From positions 62,001 to 126,000 of the forward strand of contig CAZDWS010000007.1 in NCBI GenBank assembly GCA_964509295.1: DNA of 64,000 bases. The letters run 5' to 3'. This DNA is from JBGSQR01 sp964509295. GTDB lineage: Bacteria > Desulfobacterota > Desulfuromonadia > Geobacterales > Pseudopelobacteraceae. Under the pieces are notes generated by a model. The model did not search any database, was not told the origin of the DNA, and worked only from the letters and a program-made list of their open reading frames with translations. The position numbers and the translations under genes are program-made. This document shows positions 14,483 through 23,801 of the stretch, piece after piece (position 1 is the stretch's first letter; each line of letters starts with the position of its first letter).

Positions 14483-15664
14483 ATGAAAATTGGGACACCT
14501 TTAAAGCCGGGAGCAACCAAACTGCTGCTGCTGGGATCGGGCGAACTGGGCAAGGAAGTTGCCATTGAGGCTCAACGTCTGGGAGTAGAGGTGGTTGCTG
14601 TTGACCGTTATGCAGACGCACCTGCCATGCAGGTAGCCCATAGGTGTCATGTAATCAGTATGCAGGATCGGGAAGCGCTGCGTCGGGTTATCGAGCTGGA
14701 ACGCCCGGACCTGATTGTGCCGGAAATAGAGGCCATTGACACCCTGTTTCTGCTGGAACTGGAGGCCGCTGGTCAGCGCGTCATTCCAACAGCCCGTGCA
14801 GCAAATCTGACCATGAACCGTGAAGGTATCAGACGTCTGGCTGCCGAAGAACTGGGGCTGCCGACCGCCAAATACGCCTTTGCCAGAAGCATTGAAGAGA
14901 TGCGGGAAAATGCCGCCCGGATCGGTTTCCCCAATGTGGTCAAGCCGATCATGAGCTCGTCCGGTAAAGGGCAGAGCGTTGTGCGCGATGCCGGTGAAGT
15001 TGACAAGGCCTGGAACTACGCCATGGAAGGCGCTCGCGGCGTTTCCGATACGGCAATTATTGAGGAATTCATCAGCTTTGACTATGAAATTACCCTGCTG
15101 ACCGTCCGTCATGCCGGTGGAACATCCTTCTGTCCACCGATCGGCCATGTGCAGATCAAGGGTGACTATCATGAGTCATGGCAGCCAATGGCCATGTCTC
15201 CAGCTGCATTGGAGGAATCACGTCGCCAGGCTGAAGCTGTTACTACAGCATTAGGCGGTTACGGTATCTTCGGGGTAGAGCTGTTTATTCGCGGCGATGA
15301 GGTCTTCTTCAGTGAAGTTTCTCCCCGCCCGCACGACACTGGCATGGTAACCATGATTTCCCAGAATCTGACCCAGTTTGAGCTGCATGTACGTGCCATT
15401 CTTGGGTTGCCGGTGCTGGAGATACTTAATCTGGCGCCATCGGCCAGCCATGTTATTCTGGCTGATTCCAGCAACGACAATGTCTGCTTTGAAGGTGTAA
15501 TTGAAGCCCTGAATGTGCCAACCAGCAAACTGCGTCTGTTCGGCAAGCCGGATACCAGGCCGGGACGCCGCATGGGGGTTGCCCTGACACAGGGTTCAGA
15601 TACGGATCAGGCCAGAGAACGTGCCGAGTCTGCGGCACACTGTGTCAGCATTATTCCTGTTTGA
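14483..15664 (+). CDS. purT: Formate-dependent phosphoribosylglycinamide formyltransferase 2
   Basis: 393 residues from the ATG at 14483, behind CGGAGGACAG, matching the 392-394 residues usual for PurT. ATP-grasp enzyme of purine synthesis that forms formyl-GAR from GAR, formate and ATP. The N-terminal LLLLGSGELGKEVAIEAQR and the ATP-grasp motifs (PIMSSSGKGQSV, EVSPRPHDTGMV) are intact. A hairpin follows. Confidence 0.97.
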   Translation: MKIGTPLKPGATKLLLLGSGELGKEVAIEAQRLGVEVVAVDRYADAPAMQVAHRCHVISMQDREALRRVIELERPDLIVPEIEAIDTLFLLELEAAGQRVIPTARAANLTMNREGIRRLAAEELGLPTAKYAFARSIEEMRENAARIGFPNVVKPIMSSSGKGQSVVRDAGEVDKAWNYAMEGARGVSDTAIIEEFISFDYEITLLTVRHAGGTSFCPPIGHVQIKGDYHESWQPMAMSPAALEESRRQAEAVTTALGGYGIFGVELFIRGDEVFFSEVSPRPHDTGMVTMISQNLTQFELHVRAILGLPVLEILNLAPSASHVILADSSNDNVCFEGVIEALNVPTSKLRLFGKPDTRPGRRMGVALTQGSDTDQARERAESAAHCVSIIPV

Positions 15665-15693
15665 TTGATTTTTAGTTGAGAATCAAAGATACT

Positions 15694-15720
15694 AAAGGGC
15701 CGCTTTGCGGTCCTTTTTTA
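15694..15720 (+). terminator. Rho-independent terminator after purT
   Basis: AAAGGgCCGC and GCGGtCC pair around TTT, followed by six T residues. Confidence 0.85.
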
Positions 15721-15745
15721 ATTATACTTATTTTGGGCGGTACTT

Positions 15746-17587
15746 ATGGGTTATCTAAGGCTTCAGGATTGCGTTAAAGATCTGGAACAGCAGAAAAAAC
15801 TTATTCGGATTGAAGTTCCTCTTGATCCGAATCTGGAAATCGGAGCAGTGCAACGTCGTGTTTATGCCGCCGGTGGTCCGGCGCTGCTGTTCACAAATGC
15901 CGTAAACTGCCATTTTCCTCTTTTGGGTAACCTGTTCGGCACTCTGGAACGGACACGCTATATCTTCCGCGATACTATTGACGATATTCAGCGTTTGATA
16001 GATCTGAAGCTGAATCCGTTTTCTTTTATAAAAAATCCACTGGATGCACTTAAAGCCCCTTTTGCCGCCTATAATCTCTTGCCTTCTACCGTGTCGAAAG
16101 CTCCAGTACTGGAATGTCGCACTACTCTGTCACAACTGCCGCAAATCATTTCCTGGCCCATGGATGGCGGGGCTTTTGTCACTCTTCCCCAGGTCTATAC
16201 GGAAAGTCCCGGTCAGCCGGGCTATGGCAAGTCAAACCTCGGCATGTACAGAGTGCAGATCTCCGGCAACAGTTATCAGAAGGACAGGCAGGCAGGTCTG
16301 CATTACCAGATTCATCGCGGCATCGGCGGACACCACGCCGAAGCTATTGCAGGTGGCGACCTGCTGCGGGTGAATGTCTTTGTGGGGGGTCCGCCTTCCA
16401 TGACCGTTGCTGCCGTTATGCCGCTGCCGGAAGGGATGCCGGAACTGGCCTTTGCCGGACTGCTGGCCGGTCACCGCATGCCCATGTGCCAGGTACCCGG
16501 TCAGCTGCCGGTATTGGCTGAGGCCGATTTCTGCATCAGCGGTGTGGTCCATCCTTCAAAGACTCTTCCGGAAGGGCCTTTTGGTGACCATCTCGGCTAT
16601 TACAGTCTCACCCATGAATTCCCATATATCGAGGTTGAAGCGGTTTATCATCGACGCGATGCTATCTGGCCATTTACAACAGTAGGCAGACCGCCGCAGG
16701 AAGATACCAGTTTTGGAAATTTCATTCATGAGCTGACAGGACCATTGATTCCGTCCGTACTGCCGGGTGTAAAAGAGGTTCATGCCGTTGATGCTGCAGG
16801 AGTACATCCGCTGTTGCTGGCAATCGCCAGTGAACGGTATGTTCCCTATGCCGCCGACAGGCAGCCACTGGAATTGCTGACAACCGCCAATGCCATTCTG
16901 GGGCAGGGGCAGCTGTCGCTGGCCAAGTACCTGTTTATTACGGCACAGGAAGATGCACCGGCGCTTGATACGCATGACATAGCCCACTTTTTTAAACATG
17001 TGTTGGAACGGGCCGACTGGAGCACCAATCTACACTTCCAGGCCGCATCAACGATTGATACGCTTGATTATAGCGGAGTCGAACTTAACCAGGGTTCAAA
17101 GGTGGTTATTGCCGCTGCCGGTCCTGCACGCCGTAAATTGACTACGGAAGTACCTGCAGGACTGGAGTTCCCATCAGGTTTCGGCGGAGCTGCAGTCTGT
17201 CTGCCGGGCATATTGGCAATCAGCGGACCCGTATCGCAACAGGGCAGGGGAGAAGCTGATGAGGCGATTGAAGAGTTCTGTCGTTATTATCAGGAAAGGA
17301 ATTGTTTCAATGGTTTACCACTGATTGTTATTTGTGATGATTGCGGTTTTACGGCAGCCACACTGAATAATTTTCTCTGGGTCACATTCACCCGCTCCAA
17401 TCCGGCTACGGATGTTTACGGCATTGGGGCAGCTATTCGTGGCCGGCAGTGGGGCTGCAGTGGGCCGCTGGTGATTGATGCCCGTAAAAAACCGTTTCAT
17501 GCACCAGAATTGATTGATGATCCGGTTGTGGAGCGCAAGGTTGATCAGCTGGGGGCCAAAGGTGGACCGTTGCATGGGATTATTTGA
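15746..17587 (+). CDS. UbiD-family decarboxylase, probably menaquinone biosynthesis
   Basis: 613 residues, the length of the menaquinone-biosynthesis branch of UbiD proteins rather than the shorter E. coli UbiD. It starts MGYLRLQDCVKDLEQQKKL and contains NLGMYRVQ and PEGPFGDHLGYYS, conserved in prenylated-FMN-dependent decarboxylases. It probably removes a carboxyl group from a naphthoate intermediate (futalosine pathway, MqnL-like). Menaquinone is the donor for the inner-membrane quinol oxidases encoded further along. No flavin prenyltransferase (UbiX) gene is in the window. Confidence 0.85.
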   Translation: MGYLRLQDCVKDLEQQKKLIRIEVPLDPNLEIGAVQRRVYAAGGPALLFTNAVNCHFPLLGNLFGTLERTRYIFRDTIDDIQRLIDLKLNPFSFIKNPLDALKAPFAAYNLLPSTVSKAPVLECRTTLSQLPQIISWPMDGGAFVTLPQVYTESPGQPGYGKSNLGMYRVQISGNSYQKDRQAGLHYQIHRGIGGHHAEAIAGGDLLRVNVFVGGPPSMTVAAVMPLPEGMPELAFAGLLAGHRMPMCQVPGQLPVLAEADFCISGVVHPSKTLPEGPFGDHLGYYSLTHEFPYIEVEAVYHRRDAIWPFTTVGRPPQEDTSFGNFIHELTGPLIPSVLPGVKEVHAVDAAGVHPLLLAIASERYVPYAADRQPLELLTTANAILGQGQLSLAKYLFITAQEDAPALDTHDIAHFFKHVLERADWSTNLHFQAASTIDTLDYSGVELNQGSKVVIAAAGPARRKLTTEVPAGLEFPSGFGGAAVCLPGILAISGPVSQQGRGEADEAIEEFCRYYQERNCFNGLPLIVICDDCGFTAATLNNFLWVTFTRSNPATDVYGIGAAIRGRQWGCSGPLVIDARKKPFHAPELIDDPVVERKVDQLGAKGGPLHGII

Positions 17588-17598
17588 TGTTCTTTTAT

Positions 17599-17706
17599 TC
17601 CCTCTCCATGAGGGAGAGGGTCAGGGTGAGGGGGCAGAGTTGATAAATATGTCAATGCTGTTACCCTCATACGGCCTTTGGCCACCTTCTCCCAGAGGGA
17701 GAAGGA
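17599..17706. repeat. GC-rich REP/MITE-like inverted repeat element
   Basis: Two similar hairpins face each other: CCCTCTCC-atga-GGGAGAGGG at about 17600-17620 and CCTTCTCC-caga-GGGAGAAGG at 17685-17705. The inner flanks GTGAGGG and CCCTCAT are also inverted. The element fills the gap between two convergent genes. Such elements are usually multicopy in a genome. Confidence 0.75.
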
Positions 17707-17719
17707 TTTAAGCAGGTTG

Positions 17720-19015
17720 TCAGTTGTTGTTAGAAATTCTGCTACAAATCACCCGACCCTTCCCAATGCCGGTCACCAATACCGGAACTTCCTTATTAAT
17801 ATCAGCAGCTGAACCTTTAAAGCTTCCTTGTAGGTACTCCCTGGAAACACCGGTAACTAAACCGGTTTTTTCATTATACTGCTGTCCAAGTACCAGTATC
17901 TGCCGCCCAACATTCCGCAACAAAAACTGTTCCTTCTTTTTGGATGCAATTCCCCGCAGTATAGCCGCCCGCTCATTGATTACAGCAGGGTTCAGATGTC
18001 CCGGCATATCTGCAGCTTTTGTTTTTGGCCGACTTGAATAGGGGAAAACATGCATATCCGCCAGCGGAAGTGATTCTACAAAACTGCATGTGTCTGCAAA
18101 CTCTTGATCAGTCTCCCCAGGGAAACCGGCAATGATATCAGTACCGATAAATGCTTCCGGCATGACAGCAATAATTTTGCTCAATAAACTTCTGAAATAG
18201 GCGCTGTCGTAGGTGCGTCCCATACGGTCAAGTACAGAGTCGCATCCACTTTGCAGGGAAATATGGAAGTGGCGGCAAATCCGGTCTGAGTCGGAGCAGA
18301 GAGCAATCAGCTCGTCGCTTAATTCGTGAGGGTCGATCGATCCGATTCGCAAGCGCTGTATATCTGTTTCAGAAAGAATCTGCCTGATCAGAGACTCCAG
18401 GCTGGAAACGGTCGATCTGTCCAGTCCATAGGCTCCCAGATGGATACCGGTCAGAACAACTTCCTTGAAACCGTTATGGATCAGCTTTTGTATCCCCTGG
18501 ATTATTTCATCAGCGGATACGCTTCTGCTGCGGCCACGGGCATAGGGAACGATACAATAAGTGCAAAAGCTGTTGCAACCGTTCTGTATCTGCAGGAATG
18601 CCCTGGTGTGCTCGGCAAAGCTGCTTAGTTTCAGCGGCGAAATGTGATTCTCAACGGAGCTGTCAGCAATCTGGTTATGGGTTGCATCTGCAAGCAGAGT
18701 GGTATCCAGTTTCTCAATATTTCCCAGAACCACGTCCACTTCCGGCATATTGTCAAGTTCGGCAGGCGAAACCTGGGCATAGCAGCCGGTGGCAACAATT
18801 CTGGCTTCCTGGTTCAAGCGCCGGGCACGGCGGATCAGCCTTCTGGTTTCGGCATCACTTTTGGCCGTAACCGTACAGGAGTTGACCACATAAATATCGG
18901 CCTTTTCTGTAAAGGGGACAATGCTGTATCCGGCAGTGGTGAATTTCTCGATTATGGCGGCTGATTCAAACTGATTGGTTTTGCAACCCAGTGTGGCTAT
19001 GGCGACTTTTTTCAT
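17720..19015 (-). CDS. mtaB: tRNA t6A37 methylthiotransferase MtaB
   Basis: 431 residues. N-terminal UPF0004 domain with three cluster cysteines (LGCKTNQFES, VNSCTVT, ATGCYAQ), radical SAM motif CNSFCTYC within QNGCNSFCTYCIVPYARGRSR, and a C-terminal TRAM-like region. The GCKTNQ opening separates MtaB from MiaB and RimO. It inserts sulfur and methyl into t6A37 of tRNA. Two [4Fe-4S] clusters are expected. Confidence 0.93.
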   Translation of the reverse strand: MKKVAIATLGCKTNQFESAAIIEKFTTAGYSIVPFTEKADIYVVNSCTVTAKSDAETRRLIRRARRLNQEARIVATGCYAQVSPAELDNMPEVDVVLGNIEKLDTTLLADATHNQIADSSVENHISPLKLSSFAEHTRAFLQIQNGCNSFCTYCIVPYARGRSRSVSADEIIQGIQKLIHNGFKEVVLTGIHLGAYGLDRSTVSSLESLIRQILSETDIQRLRIGSIDPHELSDELIALCSDSDRICRHFHISLQSGCDSVLDRMGRTYDSAYFRSLLSKIIAVMPEAFIGTDIIAGFPGETDQEFADTCSFVESLPLADMHVFPYSSRPKTKAADMPGHLNPAVINERAAILRGIASKKKEQFLLRNVGRQILVLGQQYNEKTGLVTGVSREYLQGSFKGSAADINKEVPVLVTGIGKGRVICSRISNNN

Positions 19016-19173
19016 GCTGTTAACAATCCAATCGATCTTTATTTGCTGTTACAATACGATAATTATAACTGTAGTTACAATACATTCATTGCCGTTACTG
19101 TTGGCGGCTGCAATTGACTTTGATTCAGCTCTCTGTTACTAATAAATACCTAATTTAAATCAAAAGGACTCTA

Positions 19174-19854
19174 ATGGAAGACTTCTTTTTCAAACTCTCA
19201 ATAATGCTGGTGCCCGGTTTGCTGGCAATTACCTGTCATGAGGTTTCCCACGGTTATATCGCCTGGCGTTTCGGTGATCCGACCGCAAAAATGCTGGGGC
19301 GACTGACTCTGAATCCGATCAAGCATATCGATATTATCGGTACTATAATGGTTTTTGTAATTGGAATCGGGTGGGCCAAACCTGTTCCGGTTGTCTTTGA
19401 AAATCTCCGTCACCCCAAAAGAGACATGATCTGGGTTGCTGCAGCCGGTCCGATTACCAACCTGTCGTTGGCAACAATATCCGCTATATTGCTGCGAGGG
19501 CTTGTGACTTTCGGAAATCCTGCGGCATCCGGTTCTACTTTGGCTATGGTTGTGGAACCTGTTGTTTTGATGCTGGCTTTTTCGGTTTATATCAACCTGT
19601 TGCTGGCAATATTCAATATGTTTCCCATCCCGCCACTGGATGGAGGACGTGTTTTGATCGGTTTGTTACCGGACCGTCAGGCAGCCACACTTGCCCGTCT
19701 TGAGCCATACGGAATGATGATCATTATTGTTCTGGTGTTTTTTACAAATGTTTTTTCCTATGTCGTAGCACCATTCCTTCAGTTTGGAATTCATCTGCTG
19801 GCCGGTCCACAGAGCAATCTGGTGCTTGGAGTTACACGGCTTTTGATGCGTTGA
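19174..19854 (+). CDS. Site-2 protease (M50) family membrane protein
   Basis: 226 residues, about five to six membrane segments. The zinc motif HEVSHGYIAWRFGDPTAK near residue 22 and NMFPIPPLDGGRV near residue 150 supply the HExxH-type and Asp ligands of small M50 intramembrane proteases. There is no PDZ domain, so it is of the short, non-RseP type. AAGGACT precedes the start. The substrate is unknown. Confidence 0.9.
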   Translation: MEDFFFKLSIMLVPGLLAITCHEVSHGYIAWRFGDPTAKMLGRLTLNPIKHIDIIGTIMVFVIGIGWAKPVPVVFENLRHPKRDMIWVAAAGPITNLSLATISAILLRGLVTFGNPAASGSTLAMVVEPVVLMLAFSVYINLLLAIFNMFPIPPLDGGRVLIGLLPDRQAATLARLEPYGMMIIIVLVFFTNVFSYVVAPFLQFGIHLLAGPQSNLVLGVTRLLMR

Positions 19855-19905
19855 TATCTGTTCCCGTCTCAATACCTAAGATTTATTTATAAGGAGTCAG
19901 TCAGT

Positions 19906-20886
19906 ATGAAGCAAAGAGTTGTCAGTGGCATGAGGCCAACCGGTCGTTTGCACCTTGGTCATTTTCACGGAGTTCTGGAAAACTGGGTCCGTATTCAGGA
20001 ACAGTTTGATTGTTATTTCTTTGTTGCAGACTGGCACTCCCTGACAACCGAATATGCCGATACATCCGGTATTAAGGACAGTACTCAGGAGATGGTGCTG
20101 GATTGGATTGCTTTTGGGCTTGATCCGGAAAAATCCATAGTTTTTCAGCAGAGCCTGGTGCCGCACCACGCAGAACTGAACCTGATTCTGTCCATGATTA
20201 CGCCTGTCTCCTGGCTGGAGCGCAATCCAACCTTCAAAGAAATGCTGGACAATATTGAGCAGCGCGATCTATCCACCTTCGGTTTTCTCGGCTACCCGGT
20301 GCTGATGGCTGCTGATATAATTCTTTACAAGGCAACCCGCGTGCCTGTTGGCCATGACCAGCTGCCGCATCTGGAGATTACACGCGAAATAGCCCGCCGT
20401 TTTAACCACCTTTATGGCAACGTTTTTCCAGAGCCGGAAGCCTTGCTGACCGAGACACCAAAACTGCTTGGTCTGGACGGGCGCAAGATGAGCAAGTCCT
20501 ACAATAACTCGATATATCTATCCGATACTGCTGAGGAAACGGATAAAAAAATCAAGTCGATGATGACCGACCCGGCTCGTGTCAGACGAAATGATGCCGG
20601 CGACCCGGATATCTGCGTGGCCTTCAATCTGCATCGTATTTATGTGCCAAAGGAAAAGCAGGAGGAAATAATACCTGCCTGTCGCAATGCATCCATCGGC
20701 TGTGTTGACTGTAAGCGTATCCTGATTGAATGCATGAATCAGCGTCTTGCACCATACCGTGCCAAGCGTGAAGAGTTGGCGGCCAATCCCGGATTCGTCA
20801 GGGAGCTTCTGCAGAGCGGCAGTGCCAAAGCATCCATCATGTCTGACTCAGTCATGCAGGAAGTGCGAGAGGCGCTTAAACTTTAA
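19906..20886 (+). CDS. trpS: Tryptophanyl-tRNA synthetase
   Basis: 326 residues. Class I motifs HLGH (16-19, in RPTGRLHLGH) and KMSKS (in LDGRKMSKSYNN) are intact. It charges tRNA-Trp. It lies 51 bases after the M50 gene, with AAGGAGT upstream of the start, and 31 bases before scpA, so an operon is likely. Confidence 0.98.
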   Translation: MKQRVVSGMRPTGRLHLGHFHGVLENWVRIQEQFDCYFFVADWHSLTTEYADTSGIKDSTQEMVLDWIAFGLDPEKSIVFQQSLVPHHAELNLILSMITPVSWLERNPTFKEMLDNIEQRDLSTFGFLGYPVLMAADIILYKATRVPVGHDQLPHLEITREIARRFNHLYGNVFPEPEALLTETPKLLGLDGRKMSKSYNNSIYLSDTAEETDKKIKSMMTDPARVRRNDAGDPDICVAFNLHRIYVPKEKQEEIIPACRNASIGCVDCKRILIECMNQRLAPYRAKREELAANPGFVRELLQSGSAKASIMSDSVMQEVREALKL

Positions 20887-20917
20887 TGTTAATGACTGAT
20901 AAAGCTCTGGAATTACG

Positions 20918-21715
20918 ATGAGCCAGGTGCGTGAAGAAAACCTCAGTCTGCTGGATGGCTTTTATGATGTCTATAATGTGCATCTTGAGGCATTCGAAGG
21001 GCCGCTTGATCTTTTGCTTCATCTGATCAGGAAGAATGAACTGGATATCAGGGATATACCGATTGCGGTAATCACCAGGCAGTATCTGGATTACATCAAG
21101 CTTATGAAAGACCTTAATCTGGAACTGGCCGGCGATTTTCTGTTGATGGCCTCGACCTTGCTGCATATTAAGTCACGCATGCTGTTGCCGGTGGACGAGC
21201 AGGAAGAGGGGGAGGTTGAAGAGATTGACCCCAGGGCTGAACTGGTTCAGCGGTTGCTGGAATATCAGCAGTACAAAGAAGCCGGTATGGTCATCGGGGC
21301 ACGCGCACTGCTTGGTCGCGAGGTTTTCGTAAGACCGGTAACTGAAAGCAGTATGTTGGATTCCAGGCTGGACGATGGTCCTCTGGAGCTTGAGCTTTTT
21401 GAACTTGTGGATGCCTTTCGTGAGTTGCTGGCCAGAATTCCGGTTGAAACCTTTCATGATGTTGAGGCAGCAGAAACTTTCAGTATTGCAGATAGCATCA
21501 ATGAAATACTTTCACTGCTGCAGGAAAAAGAAACCGTGCAGTTCGAAGAACTTGTGCGGGATGATTTTACCAGAGAACGTGTTATAGTTACTTTTTTAGC
21601 CCTGTTGGAGTTATGTCGACTAAAGTTGATTAAAATTTTTCAAACGGACCGCTATGGCAGTATCTGGTTTGTTTCAGCTGTATGTCAGGATGAAGTTGAA
21701 GAAATAGAACCGTAA
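20918..21715 (+). CDS. scpA: Segregation and condensation protein A
   Basis: 265 residues. The kleisin N-terminal motif (FEGPLDLLLHLIRKNELDI) and the C-terminal winged helix (TFLALLELCRLKLIKIFQ) are both present. It bridges SMC heads in the chromosome condensation complex together with ScpB. Unlike the common scpA-scpB pair, mscL lies between the two genes here. Confidence 0.96.
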   Translation: MSQVREENLSLLDGFYDVYNVHLEAFEGPLDLLLHLIRKNELDIRDIPIAVITRQYLDYIKLMKDLNLELAGDFLLMASTLLHIKSRMLLPVDEQEEGEVEEIDPRAELVQRLLEYQQYKEAGMVIGARALLGREVFVRPVTESSMLDSRLDDGPLELELFELVDAFRELLARIPVETFHDVEAAETFSIADSINEILSLLQEKETVQFEELVRDDFTRERVIVTFLALLELCRLKLIKIFQTDRYGSIWFVSAVCQDEVEEIEP

Positions 21716-21742
21716 ATCCAAAATAAAAAGGAGGTATGACTT

Positions 21743-22177
21743 ATGTTGAAGGAATTCAAAGAGTTTGCACTTAAGGGCAATGTAATTGATCTGGCAATCG
21801 GTATAATCATTGGTGCTGCATTCGGCAAAGTTGTGCAATCCCTTGTTACTGATGTAATCATGCCTCCCATCGGTATGCTTGCCGGAAAAATGGACTTTTC
21901 ATCTCTATTTATAAATCTTTCCGGCAAAAGCTTTGAAACTCTGGCTGAGGCCAAGAAGGCCGGCGCGGCAACTCTTAACTATGGTCTGTTTATCAATAAT
22001 ATTGTTGATTTCACCATAATGGCCTTTGTTGTCTTTATTATGGTCAAACAGATAAATCGCCTTAAAAAGGCCGAGCCTGCTGCTCCGGCTCCAGAAACAA
22101 AAGAGTGTCAGTTCTGCTTCTCCACGGTTCCACTAAAGGCAACTCGTTGCCCACAGTGCACATCAGTATTTGAATAA
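21743..22177 (+). CDS. mscL: Large-conductance mechanosensitive channel with C-terminal zinc ribbon
   Basis: 144 residues. The first membrane segment motif GNVIDLAIGIIIGAAFGKVV and the second segment (FTIMAFVVFIMVKQIN) are typical MscL. The C-terminus carries two CxxC pairs (CQFC and CPQC) forming a probable cytoplasmic zinc ribbon. Strong AAGGAGG ribosome site. It releases solutes on hypo-osmotic shock. It is inserted between scpA and scpB. Confidence 0.96.
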   Translation: MLKEFKEFALKGNVIDLAIGIIIGAAFGKVVQSLVTDVIMPPIGMLAGKMDFSSLFINLSGKSFETLAEAKKAGAATLNYGLFINNIVDFTIMAFVVFIMVKQINRLKKAEPAAPAPETKECQFCFSTVPLKATRCPQCTSVFE

Positions 22178-22203
22178 TTTGTTCTGATTTGATCGGTATA
22201 AGC

Positions 22204-22806
22204 ATGACATTGTCCGCCATTATAGAAAGTATTGTTTTTGCATCAGATACACCTCTGTCGCTTGACCGCTTGTGCGATCTGCTCACTGAGTTTGAGCGGG
22301 AAGATATCAAGGCCGGCTTGAAAGAGCTGGTTTTGATGTATGAAGAACGGTGCGGTGGGTTTAAGCTTGTGGAAGTGGCCGGAGGTTGGCAGTTCAGAAC
22401 ACTTCCTGATCTGCAGCAGTATGTTGTAAGGCATGTCAAGACCAGGGCGGTGAAGTTTTCACAGTCGGCACTGGAAACGTTGGCAATTGTTGCCTATCGT
22501 CAGCCGGTTACCAGGTCTGAAATTGAGCATCTGCGGGGAGTTGACTGTGGTGGGGTACTAAAAACACTGCTTGATAAGAAGCTTGTACGTATCTTGGGTA
22601 AAAAGGACATACCGGGAAGGCCATTAATTTATGGTACTTCCAAAGAATTTCTTGAAACCTTTGGACTCAAAAATCTGAAAGGTCTGCCGACTCTTAAGGA
22701 AATTCAGGCGCTGGATGAAACACCGTACTACGAGCAGCAAGATGAACTGCCACTGGTTGGAGATGTCAGTCATAATGAAGTCGAACAAATGCCATTTGAA
22801 ATGTAA
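22204..22806 (+). CDS. scpB: Segregation and condensation protein B
   Basis: 200 residues from the ATG at 22204; an in-frame TTG at 22189 is possible but less likely. Two winged-helix domains are visible, with the conserved ALETLAIVAYRQPVTRSEIE and LLDKKLVRILGKKDIPGRP. It binds ScpA within the SMC complex. The start is 27 bases after the mscL stop. Confidence 0.94.
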   Translation: MTLSAIIESIVFASDTPLSLDRLCDLLTEFEREDIKAGLKELVLMYEERCGGFKLVEVAGGWQFRTLPDLQQYVVRHVKTRAVKFSQSALETLAIVAYRQPVTRSEIEHLRGVDCGGVLKTLLDKKLVRILGKKDIPGRPLIYGTSKEFLETFGLKNLKGLPTLKEIQALDETPYYEQQDELPLVGDVSHNEVEQMPFEM

Positions 22807-22915
22807 TAATACCAAAAGTGTAGACTGATGGTTGATGATGAAAATTTTGTAATATTTTTACAGCTGTTTTTTTATTTAAAATTTTTTTGTAGAGGTCACA
22901 AATTTAAGTTTTCTG

Positions 22916-22924
22916 TGATATAAT
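22916..22924 (+). promoter_or_regulatory. Extended -10 promoter for the MEMO gene
   Basis: TG-A-TATAAT is a perfect extended -10 element, about 30 bases before the next start codon. No good -35 is visible at 17 bases. Confidence 0.55.
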
Positions 22925-22954
22925 TTCCCATTATTAAACCTTACGGGGGAATAT

Positions 22955-23758
22955 ATGCGGCGACAACCTGCTGTAGCTGGTCAATTTTATTCCTCCGATC
23001 CTGTTCAACTGCGAAAAGACCTTTCTTCCTTAGTTAAAATATCCATCCCAAAAATGAAAACACCGGGCATTATTTCTCCCCATGCCGGTTTTGTGTATTC
23101 CGGTAGAGTGGCAGGTAAAATCTTCGGTCAGATTGATATCCCTCAAACGGTTTTGATTATAGGCCCTAATCATCGTGGAAGTGGCGAACCAGCTGCATTA
23201 TATCCTGATGGCGAATGGCTGACCCCTCTTGGTTCAGTAGCAGTTAACAGTCACCTGACTCAATTAATCAAACAGCATACCCCTTTTGTCCAGTTTGATA
23301 CTGTGGCCCATGAATTGGAACATTCACTTGAAGTCCAGGTACCATTCATTCAATATCTACGACCTGATGTTACAATTTCAGCTCTTTGTCTTGGGCATGG
23401 TGATTATAAAGCATTGCACGAAATTGGTGTGGGGTTGGCCGATGCTGTCCGAGCATATGGTGAAGATGTACTGATTGTGGCCAGCTCTGATATGACCCAC
23501 TACGAAACGGCAGAATCAGCCAGGCTCAAGGATAATATGGCGCTTGACCGTGTCCTGTCATTAGATCCGGAAGGGCTGTTAAATGTTTGCAGGAGCGAGC
23601 ATATTACCATGTGTGGTGTGGTTCCTTCCGTAGTTATGATGATTGCTGTTCAACAGTTGGGGGCATCTGCTTCAGAAATTGTCGCATATTCAACCAGTGG
23701 AGATGTGAGTGGTGACAACAGCAAGGTAGTGGCTTATGCTGCTGTCGCATTTACATGA
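22955..23758 (+). CDS. MEMO1-family protein (AmmeMemoRadiSam system protein B)
   Basis: 267 residues. The start MRRQPAVAGQFYSSDP and the segments GIISPHAGFVYSGRVAG, ILIIGPNHRG-like and VASSDMTHYE carry the conserved His/Asp residues of the MEMO family. In many microbes it is encoded with an AMMECR1 protein and a radical SAM enzyme; neither is next to it here. Its reaction is not established. GGGGG precedes the start. Confidence 0.9.
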   Translation: MRRQPAVAGQFYSSDPVQLRKDLSSLVKISIPKMKTPGIISPHAGFVYSGRVAGKIFGQIDIPQTVLIIGPNHRGSGEPAALYPDGEWLTPLGSVAVNSHLTQLIKQHTPFVQFDTVAHELEHSLEVQVPFIQYLRPDVTISALCLGHGDYKALHEIGVGLADAVRAYGEDVLIVASSDMTHYETAESARLKDNMALDRVLSLDPEGLLNVCRSEHITMCGVVPSVVMMIAVQQLGASASEIVAYSTSGDVSGDNSKVVAYAAVAFT

Positions 23759-23801
23759 TTTTATTAGTATTAAATTTAAATTTTCTGAGGAGACCAACCC
23801 A

